Shown piece after piece: positions 17,959-29,970 of a stretch of DNA of 39,541 bases. A program made the position numbers and the translations under genes. The stretch's first letter is position 1. Each line of letters starts with the position of its first letter. The notes beneath the pieces were generated by a model. The model saw only the letters and a list, made by a program, of their open reading frames with translations. It made no database searches and had not been told where the DNA came from. Source of the stretch: Dissophora ornata (Eukaryota > Mortierellomycota > Mortierellomycetes > Mortierellales > Mortierellaceae); the NCBI GenBank assembly GCA_025201705.1, contig MU616818.1:1-39541 (forward strand), in the 5' to 3' direction.

Positions 17959-18706
17959 GGTGGCGTGGCTCGGTCAGGCCGGGTCAGGCGCCGGATGGGA
18001 GGTGATGGGAACTAAACAGGGCTAGCAGATGTCCGAGAACGGGCAGAGTGTACGAGAGGGGATCAATTATTCGATCGGGGATGGGGATGAATAAGATCGG
18101 ATGATGAGGACGGCTGGGAGGCTGGGAGAGGCTGGGAGGATTGGAGGGGTGAATGGTCAAGCGAGCGTGTTTGTTGTTGTGGAAAGATGTCAGAAAATAA
18201 AACACGCGGCGTTTGCCTAATTTCAACTGCGGGGTGAGTCGATCTGATTGAATGGGGCAATCGACGATGGTGATAATGATATTGGCGATGATGGTTAGGT
18301 GACCATGACAATTATCCAGAGTGACACTCAACGGCAGCGATTGAGGGCGAGCGTTTTGAACGTGATGGTCGACGAATGGGGATTTGATTCATCCCGCCCA
18401 TTCGTACCATTCGTACCATTCGTACCATTCATACCATTCGTACCATCCACACCATCTGCATCCCGTGCTGTCTGTTGATTACTCATCCATTCATCATGAA
18501 TGCTACTCATGCCGCGGAAACGTTGAGAGTATATATTACATGTAGGCATCGCCACGGATGCTTTGTGGAGAGAGATATGGAGACGGAGGGTACCCAGGAG
18601 GAGAGCTGGTGTCGACAACGCACATTCGCCCACACGCACACACTGAATAAACAATTCTATCAATCGCATCCTACATGTTTGTCTATTTGTGTTGTCTACC
18701 TCTCTC
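17959..18706. other. Gap between synaptojanin stop and Polo kinase start
   Basis: About 750 bp holding the Polo kinase promoter/5' UTR and the synaptojanin 3' UTR. The ATG at 17956-17958 sits in a good context on the minus strand (GCCACCATGG). An array of 9-bp CATTCGTAC units lies at 18399-18447. A 165-codon minus-strand ORF (18328-18825) runs through here but overlaps the synaptojanin C-terminus and has no domain, so it is not annotated. Confidence 0.5.
18399..18447. repeat. 9-bp minisatellite (CATTCGTAC)n
   Basis: Five units of CATTCGTAC, one degenerate (CATTCATAC), followed by decaying ACCAT copies. It lies about 440 bp upstream of the Polo kinase ATG. It is the second 9-bp array within 1.3 kb but has a different unit. 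Confidence 0.85.
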
Positions 18707-21700
18707 TCACTTGCTCTTCCAAAAAGCAAACGCGTCCACCTTCTCTTCCTCCTCTGGCACTTCTGTCCCCGTCGTCGTCGCCGCATCCCCCGCTCCTCCC
18801 TCCGCATTGCCCTTGAGTGCCGCAATCGCCTGTTTCACAGATCCGGTTGCCGGTCTCACATCCGCGCTTTCTGCAGGGGTCTGTGTTTGCACCTGGACCT
18901 CTGTTCCTGTATTCTTCAAGACACTAGCAGTCGGTGCTGATCCCAAACCTACTACCTTCACCTTTGATGGATTCACACTTGGCGGCGGCAAGCGAGTTGT
19001 CGAGAACGATAGTGGTTTGACCATCGGTATCACCGGTGTCACGGGCGCCGCTGTCGTTGCATTCGATATCGGAGCATCAGCCAATCTCGTCGAGGCTGTG
19101 ACAGAAGACAGTGATGATGCTCCACCAGGCTTCGATGTTGTAGACGATGCGAGGCTCTTGTTCGCAACTGACGAAACAAAGCCTTTTTTCAGTTCTGATA
19201 CCGATATTGCTACCCCATCGCCTTCCTCTGCAGCGTCCCTCTCCTTTGGGATAGAATAAGCTGTCGCCTTGGACGTTGCTGTGTTCAGGGACGATGATGA
19301 CATCGTTGTTGGGGCCGATACCGAGGGTGTTATTGGCCTTGTCGTAGACGATTCAGTCTTGTTATTATATTCTTTTGTCCGCTGTAGTACACCGCCACTG
19401 CCACTGTCAATGCCAATGTCGCTGATGTGACCAAGTGCTGAACTGGTATTACTAGTGGTGCCACCAGCAGAGCCAAGTCCCATGGAGGCAGCCCCGATCT
19501 GGTGTTTGTTAGGCCCTTGTTGATCAAGCCCAGGTAACAGCACCTTGGTCAGGTTTGTCGCAGCGGTTGCCAGGGATGATGAGGCAGCAGAGGTATCAGG
19601 CGACGAGATTGGGGACGTGTCTGATAACCTGGGATGGATCAAGCCAATGTCTTTCTTTTTAGAAGCAGCAATGGGAGGGCCCGATGCTCCTGGAATCTGC
19701 TGCTGCTTCTTCTTGAGTTCCGATGGTTTCAATAACGTCTCCTGGTCAGTTACCTCTCGGTTCTTCTCAACCTTGGCACTCGTACTGTTCATGACAGTTA
19801 CGGAGCTCGCGCCGTTCTCTTTCCCAGGGATATCTTCAACATCAAAATTGCGCCTGTTATCTTCACTATTGCTGTCATCGTCATCGATATCGTCGTCGCC
19901 GTCGTCATCATCACTATCAGCTCTGGAGGCACTAATGACGCCATTCTTTTTTGATGGCGGCGGAGGTGGCGCCGGTCTTCTCGAAGCGCCATCCTTGTGA
20001 AGTGTTGAAGATGCCGGCAAGGTGGTGACAGGAATGCCGGTCCTACGACTTACTGGGGGTGGAGGCGCATTTCTCTTGATAAGCGGCGGCGGGGAGGAAG
20101 ATCGGTCTAGCGCCCCTGTTGAGTGGGGCCCGTTTTTTCCATTGCTCTCTATGGTTTTTCCTTCCCGACTCGCGGCAACCGGCGACAGCACAGGCGCATC
20201 GAACTTTCCGCTCTCTAAATCTTGATAATAAAGAAAGGGTCATTCGTGTTATTGAGATGAATATGAAGAGAACAACGTGTATTCGCGAATGGTCGCCTGT
20301 GCTCAGAATGTTGCATACACATACCTCCTAGGAGATCAATAACGGGCTTTTTGGCACTCGGTGCAGGTGGTGTTGGTACGAATGCGAGTGGCTTGCTGTT
20401 CTCACCCCGTGTGGTGGTTTGTTCACCCTCGAACGGGTTCCTGTTGCCAGATGGGATCCTCTTGGTAACATCCTCCAATGGATCGTTCCACCACTGATGC
20501 GTGTCAGAGCTTGGCTTTGGACCTTGTTCAGTGCAATGGACAACGAGTAAGAATTGTTGCCCGGCGCGCGATATCCACAAGCATAAAAACAGTGCTATCC
20601 AGCCACTATCACCGCCACTTACCCGTACTCTGAGACACACGGTCATAGCCTAGCCCCGAAATATCCCGAGATCTTTCTGAGGAAACCAATAATCCTTCCA
20701 GCTCCTGCCCGCTGTCTTTCTTGTATTTCAGTGCTCCATTTGATATTGGTTTGCTAGAGCTCTTGCGATACAGCGCCTCCTCCATCTTTCCCTTGGCCTC
20801 TGAATCCAGCATCGTCAGCTCCAGCACAAACATCGACATTACTAGTTAGCGATACAAAAGCCGCATCGAAGTCAGTGTACCGCTTCCGTGGATTTCAGGG
20901 TAAGAGCCTAAATGTAAGCGTGATCTCGTTACCTGGTCTGTGGTCGGACGTCCTGAACTCAGCTCGCTCGTAGCTCGTTTGATAGATCTAGAAAAAAAAA
21001 TTAGAAAGACATTAACTGTTATGTCCTGGACCGTCATCGCGGATGCTCATATACTCATGTATCTGTTTGCTGCGTAAGCACTCACCCCCCTGCCCCTGTA
21101 AAGGATGCGATCAGTCCAAGCTGGCGCTCGGTACTTTTCACTGGTATCGTAGTTGTCCGTTCCGATGTCATAGCGATAAGTCGGAGCAAAGGCAATGATG
21201 CCTTCCTTGTAACCGTAAAAGGCCTCGCCATAATCGATCGATCGCTTCAGTTGATCGCATCGAAAAATCTCAAAGTAGTTGCCCTGGCTGACCAGAGCCC
21301 GAATCTAACCAAACATCGAGGAGCAGGCGTTAATATTTGGCGAGCGAGCAGACCCGATTACCTGCGCGACTATTAAATATCTGCCAAAAATGTACCTGAT
21401 CGTTCTCCATATCGACCCTGTAGTTAAAGTCACCACACCACAGGATGATGCTAAACAGAAGTTATAAAGGCAAACTCAAATGAGTTGACAATACAATCAT
21501 AGAATAGAGCACTGCAATTGTGGTGAATATACTCCGCAAATGTGTGACACTTACTCGTGGCTCATGATGTTGCGACCCCTTGCAAACGCAATTCCGCCGT
21601 CTATTGTGTGAAAATCATCGTTGCGTTCCTGTAGGTTTTCTTGGCCCGATGCTAAATGCGATGTGACAAGACAGAGCGATGTCTCGTAGTAGTCCATGCG

Positions 21701-24700
21701 GATAGCTACCGCGCCTTTGTTGCCTGCCATGCCTTTTAGTCCAGTCTAATCACGCAGTAGTATGTTGCGGTTGAGGTTACGAAATCCGTTGTCATTGAGA
21801 ACCTACATATTTACGTCATTTCCAAAGAGCGTAGAGACAAGCTGTACCTTCTTGATTGCACACTCCACGTTGCGAATATAGGGAGCGTTCAGCTCCTTGA
21901 CATAAATCATCAAGGCTGCGCCAACGAGTTGCACTGACCGGAGCTGGACATACCGTGATCCTCCTCGTCGATTGATTGTGTTTTCAATCTCGTGCTCCCA
22001 GATAAGTCGTTTGTTCTCGTCCGTCACTGCGATCTGCCTGGCTGTCAGCTTGACAATCTCCTGGAATCCAATCACATACATATCAGGCTCAGGCACGTCT
22101 ACACATATTCATCAAATGAACACGTAGTGAATAAATGCTGTGATACTTTCCGGCAGCACTACAAGCGGTCGTACACACCTTTGTCGAAATGCAACCAGTC
22201 ATCTAGCGACTCTCCTGAAGGCAGTTTTCCGTTGAGGTTGTAGGAGCCCACGAAAACATCAATCTGGACCTTTTGAGAGTATTCTCCCATGCGCGCACTC
22301 ATCTCGGATGCAATAGAGTCGTGTACAGGATCATGAATCGCCACTGGGCTCTGGTGGGCCATTTTACCCTAGACGCGTTTATATTTTACAAGAATTGTTA
22401 AAACCTGACTCCCCCTTAATTCAACTGTAGAGGGACGTCTGCGTCAGGGTCGCAAGCTGGATCGACGGTCAAAGTTCATACCAATAAGATATCGATAACT
22501 TCTTGGCGATCCTTGTCCTGAAAGTTGTTGATCACGAATCGATTGAGTGACTTCGTGGCATCACCAAGCATACTGGCAAAGGACATCTTTCCTGATCGTG
22601 TAACCTCGGACTTGAGTGCGCCTGTACCAGTGTAGATTTTCGAGAGCAGGTCACCATTGTTGGCCCAGAGTTCCGAATGCATCGACATCAGGGCGCCAAT
22701 GCGGCTGCCCTGAGGGACAAGGCTGTGGAACAAGCTTTCCACTGCCTCTTTCGAGAGGTTGCTCTGGATGACGTTTGTCCTACATAAATACACGGCCATC
22801 CACAGAGCACACTTCAGTTTTTGCAACCCGGCGAATAATAGACTACAAAACTTGAAAGTAATACACCGTCGGGGATACCACACCAACTGCACCCGCTTAC
22901 CGATCCAGGCAATCCAAGCAATTAGTCCTGAATACACCACGCTGCGTCTGCACAATCGTGTTGGAAATTAGGTCATGGTAGAAGTACCCATAGCGCTCAC
23001 AGTCGCCGCGGACATGGTTCAGCAACCCCTGAAGCTGATCATAGTTCCCTCCTTTGACCTGAGAGTGATAGTCGAACTTTGTCGTATGGACATGCTTCAG
23101 CAATGGCCCCAGGTCTTCCACTTGGCTCTTGTACTCCTGCGACAGCGTCACCTCTCCTTGGTCCTTGGTGCCCAGCAGATCCAAAATATGGACGTCCTTG
23201 TACTTTTGAATTAGTTCCTCAAAATGCCGCCGAACAGCAGGTTTAGTAGCCTCGGCACCTCGGGAAAGCTGGATCTTGTGACTCGCCAGCTGTAGACCTT
23301 GCTGTTCCCAGAACACTATACAAACATGCCAGCATATTAGTGAATGTTTATTGCTGACTGTTACTTTTCATGTCATAGTGCTCACCCTCATAGAAACTCA
23401 CCAGGCACGCTTCCACGGATCTGAGTGTATGAAAAGCACCATTCTCGGTTGGATATGACTGTTTCTGTCTATGTGATCAAAATAAGACAACGGCCCTTGT
23501 TGGCAATCAATGTGTTGCATCCACAGCTGTGTGATTCCTTGATTCCTTTTTCGAGGCAATCTCCATCATAATAGTGTGGTATCTCTACCTCCACAAAGTT
23601 GGCTACGTTTCCGTTGTCGTCAATTCCACGAGTATTGTATCGCGTGCCTAAAGAGCCATATAGGTGCCGAGCATGTGAGATGATGAATCGTCCGAGTAGG
23701 CACTGAGCCCCATGGTAGCTAGTAAAGTTCGTGACTAGCCCCTCAACCAACAATCGCCTACCTGCGCGTTTTGAGCTGAGCCTCGAAATGACTGACATCT
23801 GCCCCTGTGTTGTTGCTGTCTTGAAGGACTGGCATCCGACATAACCCTGAATAATGTGGACCTGATCAACCACGAAATGACATGTGCCATGAGTACTAGT
23901 AATCGTGGTGGCACCCGGTCCTACGGAGACAAGAGTCCCATGTACGCTCGCATAAGATCCAATATCAAAGGCTTACCAAGAGACCTCCAGAGTCCAGCTC
24001 CTCACGCTCCTGTTCATCCAGATGGGATCGAAAGGTGAGTAGCTCCTTGAGCATGAACATGTTCCAAAGAAAGCGTTCATCATAGTGGAGAATCGTTTCT
24101 GCATCCTGCTTCTCCTGCATTTTCATTGCCCTGTTTGCCGTGGAAAAGATTTGGGCGGAGCGCAAGCGTCCAAAAACGTCGGTTATCAACATGTTGGTTG
24201 GTCTTCATGCCGACACTCATAAAATAAACTTGCCTGGTTTGGATTGACCGCGTGAGATCGAACTGAGGTGAGAAGAAAAAGGCTCCGTTGCAAAGGACCT
24301 TTTCGAGTTCTCGGCACGGGTGGGGCATCATGGTTGGGTCATCACCCTCATAGTATGTGTCGGGGTTGTGAGGTGCAGGGATCATATCCTCGTCTGGAGT
24401 GTTTCCGGTGAGAGAGAAGAACTTGACGGCAAGGATCCTGTAGACAGACTCCCCAGGCCGGATGTCCCCGAGCTTGATACATCCCGTAACGAAGGCAATG
24501 AATGTGTCTGACCAAATGAGTTTAGGATGAGGCAAGAGTAAGTTTGACCATTCTATACATCTCTCTCTCGCTCTCGCCTTCGCCGTCTTACCCTTGGCGT
24601 AGTGCATCAAGCCCAGACAGCCGTAGACAGGCCGGCTGTGAACCTTGCGGTAGAAGCCGGTATGAAACTCGGAGGCGGGTTCAAGCCTGACCGAGACTTG

Positions 24701-24853
24701 AGACTGGCCATTGGCGGCAGGCTGGTCATGTAGTGCAAAGTAGAGGACATGCCCCTGGTCGACAGCAGAGTCGAAGCGAGTGCCAGCACAAGGTTTGAGG
24801 GCGATGGTGCGCGAAGGCTGTCCGTGCGAAGACAGGTAGACCTCCGACTGCAT
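18707..24853 (-). CDS. Synaptojanin-like dual phosphoinositide phosphatase (SAC1 + 5-phosphatase)
   Basis: Removes phosphates from PI(4,5)P2 and other phosphoinositides on plasma membrane and endosomes, helping to uncoat endocytic vesicles; it corresponds to yeast Inp51/52/53. Exons in coding order: 24853-24592, 24507-24234, 24130-23977, 23861-23762, 23647-23589, 23468-23402, 23315-22901, 22779-22482, 22368-22179, 22098-21848, 21745-21555, 21450-21396, 21304-21086, 20987-20933, 20841-20623, 20522-20325, 20220-18707; 1,506 aa in frame. The SAC1 domain (1-540) ends its catalytic part with NCLDCLDRTN, an intact CX5R active site. The 5-phosphatase domain (about 570-870) has GSYNLNGK, FQEIV, NKGAVAIR, WCGDFNYRVD and PAWTDRIL. 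The tail has one NPF (EH-domain ligand), a DLL motif and PPPP clusters flanked by Arg/Lys (SH3 ligands). Both domains look active, unlike Inp51. Intron 2 appears to be GC-AG. Divergent from MRC1. Confidence 0.93.
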
Positions 24854-25167
24854 GAGGAATGGCCCGCGTGTGGGATTGCAAGGATGGAGTTGATGGAAGA
24901 GAGTTCAAGAGATGGTTTGACGGTTGGAGACTCTCACAGAGGGCGCCCACATTCTACTGTACTTTCCATTAGTGCAGTCCAGTGCGTGGCTTGTGTGCAA
25001 GTTGCTGTGCACTTGGGGAGAGGTCATGTTGCACAGACGGAGCGGCATAAATGAACTGCAATAAACAAAAACGGACGCGTTTTTTAGGCATCTTGTTATC
25101 TTGTTGTTTGTTTCTCTCCAGCTCTTGAGCCGCTCCTCATACACTCTCCACCTTTTGCAGGCACCCC
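24854..25167. promoter_or_regulatory. Shared divergent promoter, synaptojanin / MRC1
   Basis: 314 bp separate the two start codons. An ACGCGT lies at 25075-25080, and a tract resembling a 3' splice site (CCACCTTTTGCAG) ends just before the MRC1 ATG. No TATA-like box stands out. Confidence 0.6.
25075..25080. promoter_or_regulatory. MCB (ACGCGT) element upstream of MRC1
   Basis: An exact MluI cell-cycle box 88 bp before the MRC1 ATG, within GGACGCGTTTTTT. In yeasts the MBF factor uses ACGCGT to induce replication genes at G1/S. About a dozen ACGCGT hexamers occur across this window, close to chance, so only the placement in this promoter is suggestive. Confidence 0.35.
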
Positions 25168-28100
25168 ATGGCACAGGGAATGGACAGGGACCTGATGGCC
25201 CTCATGGGCATCGAGGAGGACATCCAAACTGACCAAGGCCTCGAGCCCTTCCTGGAGAGTTCTCCACACCTGCCCGACGAACCATCCCACGATATCACTG
25301 GCCTCGCACGAACTAGCAACGCCAGCCCCAGCGACTCCCCTGAATACATCTACAGCAGCCCCCCCCAAACATCGGAAACCAATACGAGAGCCAACGATAC
25401 CACACCTCCTCGAACTTCTGCAAGCCATGGTGCACCCCTGTCCTCGTACGCTCGCCCGACACCGCGTGCGAATACATCCTCCCTCTTTGCTTCAAACCAC
25501 AGAGCGTCCTCGCCACCGCTCTTCTCGCCAGAATTTAACCCTTTTGGCGTTCCCCCCGGAAAGATTCGAGTAATCAAGTCTGCTAAAAAGAAGAACGCGA
25601 GTGGAAGAGATGCATCTTCAATGTTCAGTCCTACACTTAGCCCCCGCAAAGTCAAAAAGCCAAAGAAATCCTCAACCTCCAACCCATTCTCGGCTACATC
25701 CCCAGAGGCCAATTCAACGTCCAACGTCAATGCGTCTCGTCGGTCGCCATTTACACTGTCCGGAGATGTCAGCACTACGTCGCCATCACTGCTGCCTACT
25801 TCCCCACCATCGTCCTTAACATCTGCGTCATCATCATCAGCGTCAGCAGCAACAGCACGAGGAAGAGGAATAGCCGCAGGTCTCTCGTCACCCGTCTCCT
25901 CTTTCATGCTGAAGAAAAAATCCAATGTGTTCCTGGACAGTGACTCGGATATCAGCTCCATCGAGGAAACCTCTTTCAGCAAGAATTCTTCCCGTCCCAT
26001 CGCCCTGAGGGCATCCCTACCCTCTAGCCTTGATACAGGCGTTCTCTCTCCCATCAAATCATCTGCTAAGAATGCCAATGACTCTTTCCCCGAGGGATTT
26101 AGTGACTTGGAGAAGAGCGACGGTGAAGACTTTGACAAAGAAATGAGGGAATGGATGCAGACAAGGCCCTCAAAGTCCTCACAAAAGGAACTCGATCATA
26201 TCCACAGCGAGACAGCAAAATTGATCCGCACCGCTTCTTTTCCCAAAATCCAACGCGTCGTCAAGAGGGATCTGACTTCGCTACTGAAGCTACATCAGGC
26301 CAAGTTGTAGGTGCCAACCCCCTTCCTTTCTTTCGGCTTCTAGCCATTGTCATACCCTAATACTTCATATCCCTCCGCCTTATCTTAGGAATGGAAAGAG
26401 AGCGGCTGAGGCTCTGGCAAACACGAAGTTTCCGTTTGCTCTATCCCCATCGACATCCAAACCGAAGGCAGTTGCCTTGAACGATGATTCAGACGACGAG
26501 TTGGAGCCAGAAGCGTACGAGTCCCATGAGTACCGACAGTGGAAGCTGTCAGTGCTGAGGGCCATGCTAGTCACACCCATCAGCAAGGAGATGCAGCGCG
26601 AGATTGAGCGAGAGCTCAAGCAGCCCTCCAAGTTGACGTCGGAGAAGCGCCTGGAGATTGAAAAGACCTTGCAAATCCGCCCGCTCTCCAACAAGATACA
26701 AAACATGTCCCTCCATGGCGACCAAGGTCACCCTATCCCCTCCACAGCCACCTTCCCTCAAATGCCCACGGATGCTGCTACTCAGCGTTCCGTAACATCG
26801 CCCTCCAAAATTCAGAGATCGAGTGCAACATGGACTAGGTTTAGGGAAGAATCGAGGCGAAAAGTCGTCAAATTGAATCTAGATCGCCACAAGAGCAAAG
26901 TTGAGGAAGCAAAGAAGTCGGGAATATGGAGGTCTCCTGAGGAATTTGCTGAGGAACAAATGAAGTCCGAAGAGAAACGAGGCCGAGGTCTAGACCCGGA
27001 CGAAGATGAAGAGGATGAAACCGGAGTGGAGGGCGATGCCGAGGACGGCGATGAAGAGGACGAGGACTATGATCCAGACATGGACAATGGTCCTGACAGG
27101 CACTCTGTAGACAGAGGTGCAGTATTGTCAGGAGAATCTGAGGGGGAAGAGGAAAGGGGCATGGTATCTGAAGTAGCATCGGAAGACGACGAAGATGATG
27201 AAAGTCGAGAAAATGACGAGAAAGATACTGAGGATGAGGAGATGGAAGATAGGGCGATGACGGTGAAGCGCTCAATCAAGAAGAGGATCCTCATTGACGA
27301 TGTGGATGAAATCAAAATCTCAGTTGTGGATCATAGTCGGGCGTTGACATTGTCGCCGTCGGATAGTGAGAATAGCCATCAAGGCTTGAGTGAAGACGAT
27401 GAAGATGTGGACAGCGGCATTCCGGGTGTGGGCGATGAGAACGGCGATGAGAACGGCGATGTGAGTGACTTGGATGAAGCTATGGACAATGCAAACAACT
27501 CTCAGGGATTTGCAGCCTTTTTCAAGTCAAGCATCGATCCTAGCAAACCCCAACAGAAGCAGGACAAATCGGATGCTAAGGATCAAGGGTCGTTAACAGC
27601 ATCATCTTTGTCATCCTCTGTGGAGAGTGATCCCAGGGACGTTCTTGCGGGCGAGAGCAAACTGTCTGGCGCGCTACTACATCTATCTGGCGAACTCCCT
27701 GCTTTAGAGATGCCAGACTCTTCAGAACCCACTACTGTTTCTACAACTACCGATAGCGAATCAATAGGCGGCTCTAATCCCGGTGTCGAAAATGAAAGGA
27801 CAGATCTGTCCGAAAATGCTCCGCAACAACAGATCACAGGCCTGGAGAGCGACCCGAAGCCGAAGAATGTATTTGATATTCTTACAACCGCCATGCGAAA
27901 GAACAGTCTGGATGGTAGCAAACCTGCGACTCTTGGTCTTCGACGACTCCACAGACGAGAGGCGAAACCTGACCGTGAGCGGCCCTCGAAGAACAAAAGA
28001 ACAGAGTTTATCGAGTACGAAGCCGAGGAGGAGGATGATGAGAACAAGGGCATGGGAGGTGTCGACTACGAGTCCGAGAACGAGCAGGACGAATATGATC

Positions 28101-29681
28101 TGGGCGACGGTATGGTCGACACCGCAATCACACTGAACAGCGAGGACATGGAGAGGGTGCGCAATTTGCATATGTACGTGACCTAATGCCAGGTGTTTGT
28201 TTATTTGTGGAGAGATGTATTGGCCTCTACTGCATGCCTGTGGCTGATACTGTACAATCTAATAGGAAGCAAGAGCAGGATCGACATGACAAAGAGATCT
28301 CGGATTTGGTCCACGGCATTGCAGCCGGTAATTTGTGGAAGCGACGCAACGGACAGATGGAAGATCTGGATATCTTTGACGAGGGAGACATGGAAGGGCG
28401 ATTCCAGAGGAAGAAGCGTCTAAAAATGTCTGAAAAGTTTGAGAAACTTGGTATGTATACTCGTCGCTGTGGCCGCATGAATGAATGCAGTCCTGCCCAT
28501 CGCTCTTTAGCTCAGTCATATGCTTGAACACTATCCCTTGTTTAGCCGACGATCCAAGCACGGCCGCGTTTGCGAAAGCCTTTGGGAAAGGCGTGGAGGA
28601 CGAGCAGATCGTATTCTTGAGCGACCCTGATGAGAGCAATGACGAGGCTGATGCGTCTGGCCAGGACAAGACGGGAACGCGGTCACTCCTCAATGAGGAC
28701 GGAGATGAGGATATGGCAGTGGACTGGTCGGATAGAGAAGGAAATAACGGTATCGCTAGCCCTCTAGACCGCTACGAAGACGATATAGAGGAAGACGAGG
28801 AGCAGGATGAACCCTTAAACACGGACAAGAGGAAGGAGAGGCTACGCCAGGCGAAACTCCGCCAGAACGGCGGCCAGGAAAGAGCCAACACTTCCATTGT
28901 CTCTGGAGCGGTTGAAGCGATGACCAAAGGTCAAGTGCTGCCGTTTGGCGCCAGTTTAGACGAAACCTTCTTCGTCGTGGACAGGACTTTGTCCGAGAAG
29001 GCAACATCTGACAGCTTCTCTTCGGGAACAACATCGGTACGGGAGGTAGTGATGGAGGAGGATCCCATCGACGAGTATAAAGAAACGATGCGCCGATCTA
29101 AAGCAATCCGCAATATTATGGACGGTGTCGAGGACGGCCCTGTTGATACATCCAGCCAGTTACTGGCGAGCCAACGGACGACGATGCCAGCGCCACTCAA
29201 CATCATAGAGAGGATCGTTGATGCGCCGTCGTTAGCTGATTCCTCTGCTGTCTTCGAAGCTATGGAGGACACAGTTCCGCCAGGAGTCGACGTGGACAGG
29301 AGGGCGCTTACTCGGCCACACATGCTATCGCGCCAGAATTCGTCGTTTTTGTCAGATGAGAGACGCGGCCATTTTTTGAGCACAGTGGGTGATGAGGGTC
29401 GCCAGAGTGGAGGTCAGGTGGTGAAGGATGTCAATCGGCGTAGGATGGCGTTTGCGGCGCCCAAGAGCGCGCAGTCTCCTATGTCTGCGTCCGAGACGAT
29501 GTCCAGCACGACGAGCGTATCGACGATAGGTGCAAGCGCTGGCGCAGCCAGCTCAATATCGAACGTCAAGACGCAGAAGACTATAACCACCAAGAGCTCG
29601 AGAGCAGCGACTGCCAGGACCGCGGAGGTTACGCCTGAGGAACCGTCACCCAGTCAGCTGCAAGGGATCCTTCTGCATTGA
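25168..29681 (+). CDS. MRC1: Mrc1/claspin-like replication checkpoint mediator
   Basis: Travels with the replication fork and passes the stalled-fork signal to the checkpoint kinase. Exons: 25168-26306, 26389-28173, 28266-28450, 28546-29681; 1,414 aa. The protein is mostly disordered and very acidic (Asp/Glu runs around residues 560-700), as in the family. The identifying part is the MRC1-like domain spanning the exon 2-4 joins, about residues 910-1060: FIEYEAEEEDDE, then EMERV-type helix, HDKEISDLVHGIAAGNLWKR, FQRKKRLKMSEKFEKL and DDPSTAAFAKAFGKG. An earlier helical block, YRQWKLSVLRAMLVTPISKEM, may be a fork-binding region. The C-terminus is Ser/Thr-rich. The first intron removes a TAG that would end the frame (AAGTT|GTAGGT). 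SQ/TQ sites are present but not dense. Assignment rests on the domain pattern, not on overall similarity. Confidence 0.82.
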
Positions 29682-29734
29682 TAGGTGGTGCGTGCTGTTT
29701 CTGAGGTAATGGTGCTCGTCGCGAAACAACCAAG

Positions 29735-29770
<36 letters not shown>

Positions 29771-29802
29771 ATTTGCCACCAAAAAAAAAAAAAAAAAAAA
29801 AA
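29735..29802 (+). repeat. Two long poly(dA) tracts
   Basis: A35 at 29735-29769 and A22 at 29781-29802, separated by CATTTGCCACC. They lie in the 289-bp gap between the MRC1 stop and the start of the next gene on the same strand. Such tracts exclude nucleosomes and often mark fungal promoters; they can also be footprints of retroposition. Length may be unreliable in the assembly. Confidence 0.85.
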
Positions 29803-29970
29803 GGGACTCACATCATCCAATTGCCTTTCAGTCAAACCACGCGCGATCCATTTCTTCATCAACAGCTCTCATAAAGAATCCAACCAGACTTGAATTGCCC
29901 CAACGCGTCCATCCGGATCTCGAGAGACCATCTTCCACGTCCAGTCAACAATTCCAGAGGGCCAACCCTG

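Noticed and set aside
18328..18825. 165-codon minus-strand ORF with repeated Asn-Gly-Thr
   Set aside because: It overlaps the synaptojanin C-terminus in another frame, its repeat comes from the minisatellite, and I found no splice that joins it to the Polo kinase. An upstream ORF role is possible but unsupported.
25350..26138. 262-codon minus-strand ORF
   Set aside because: Antisense of MRC1 exon 1; long only because the sense codons avoid antisense stops.
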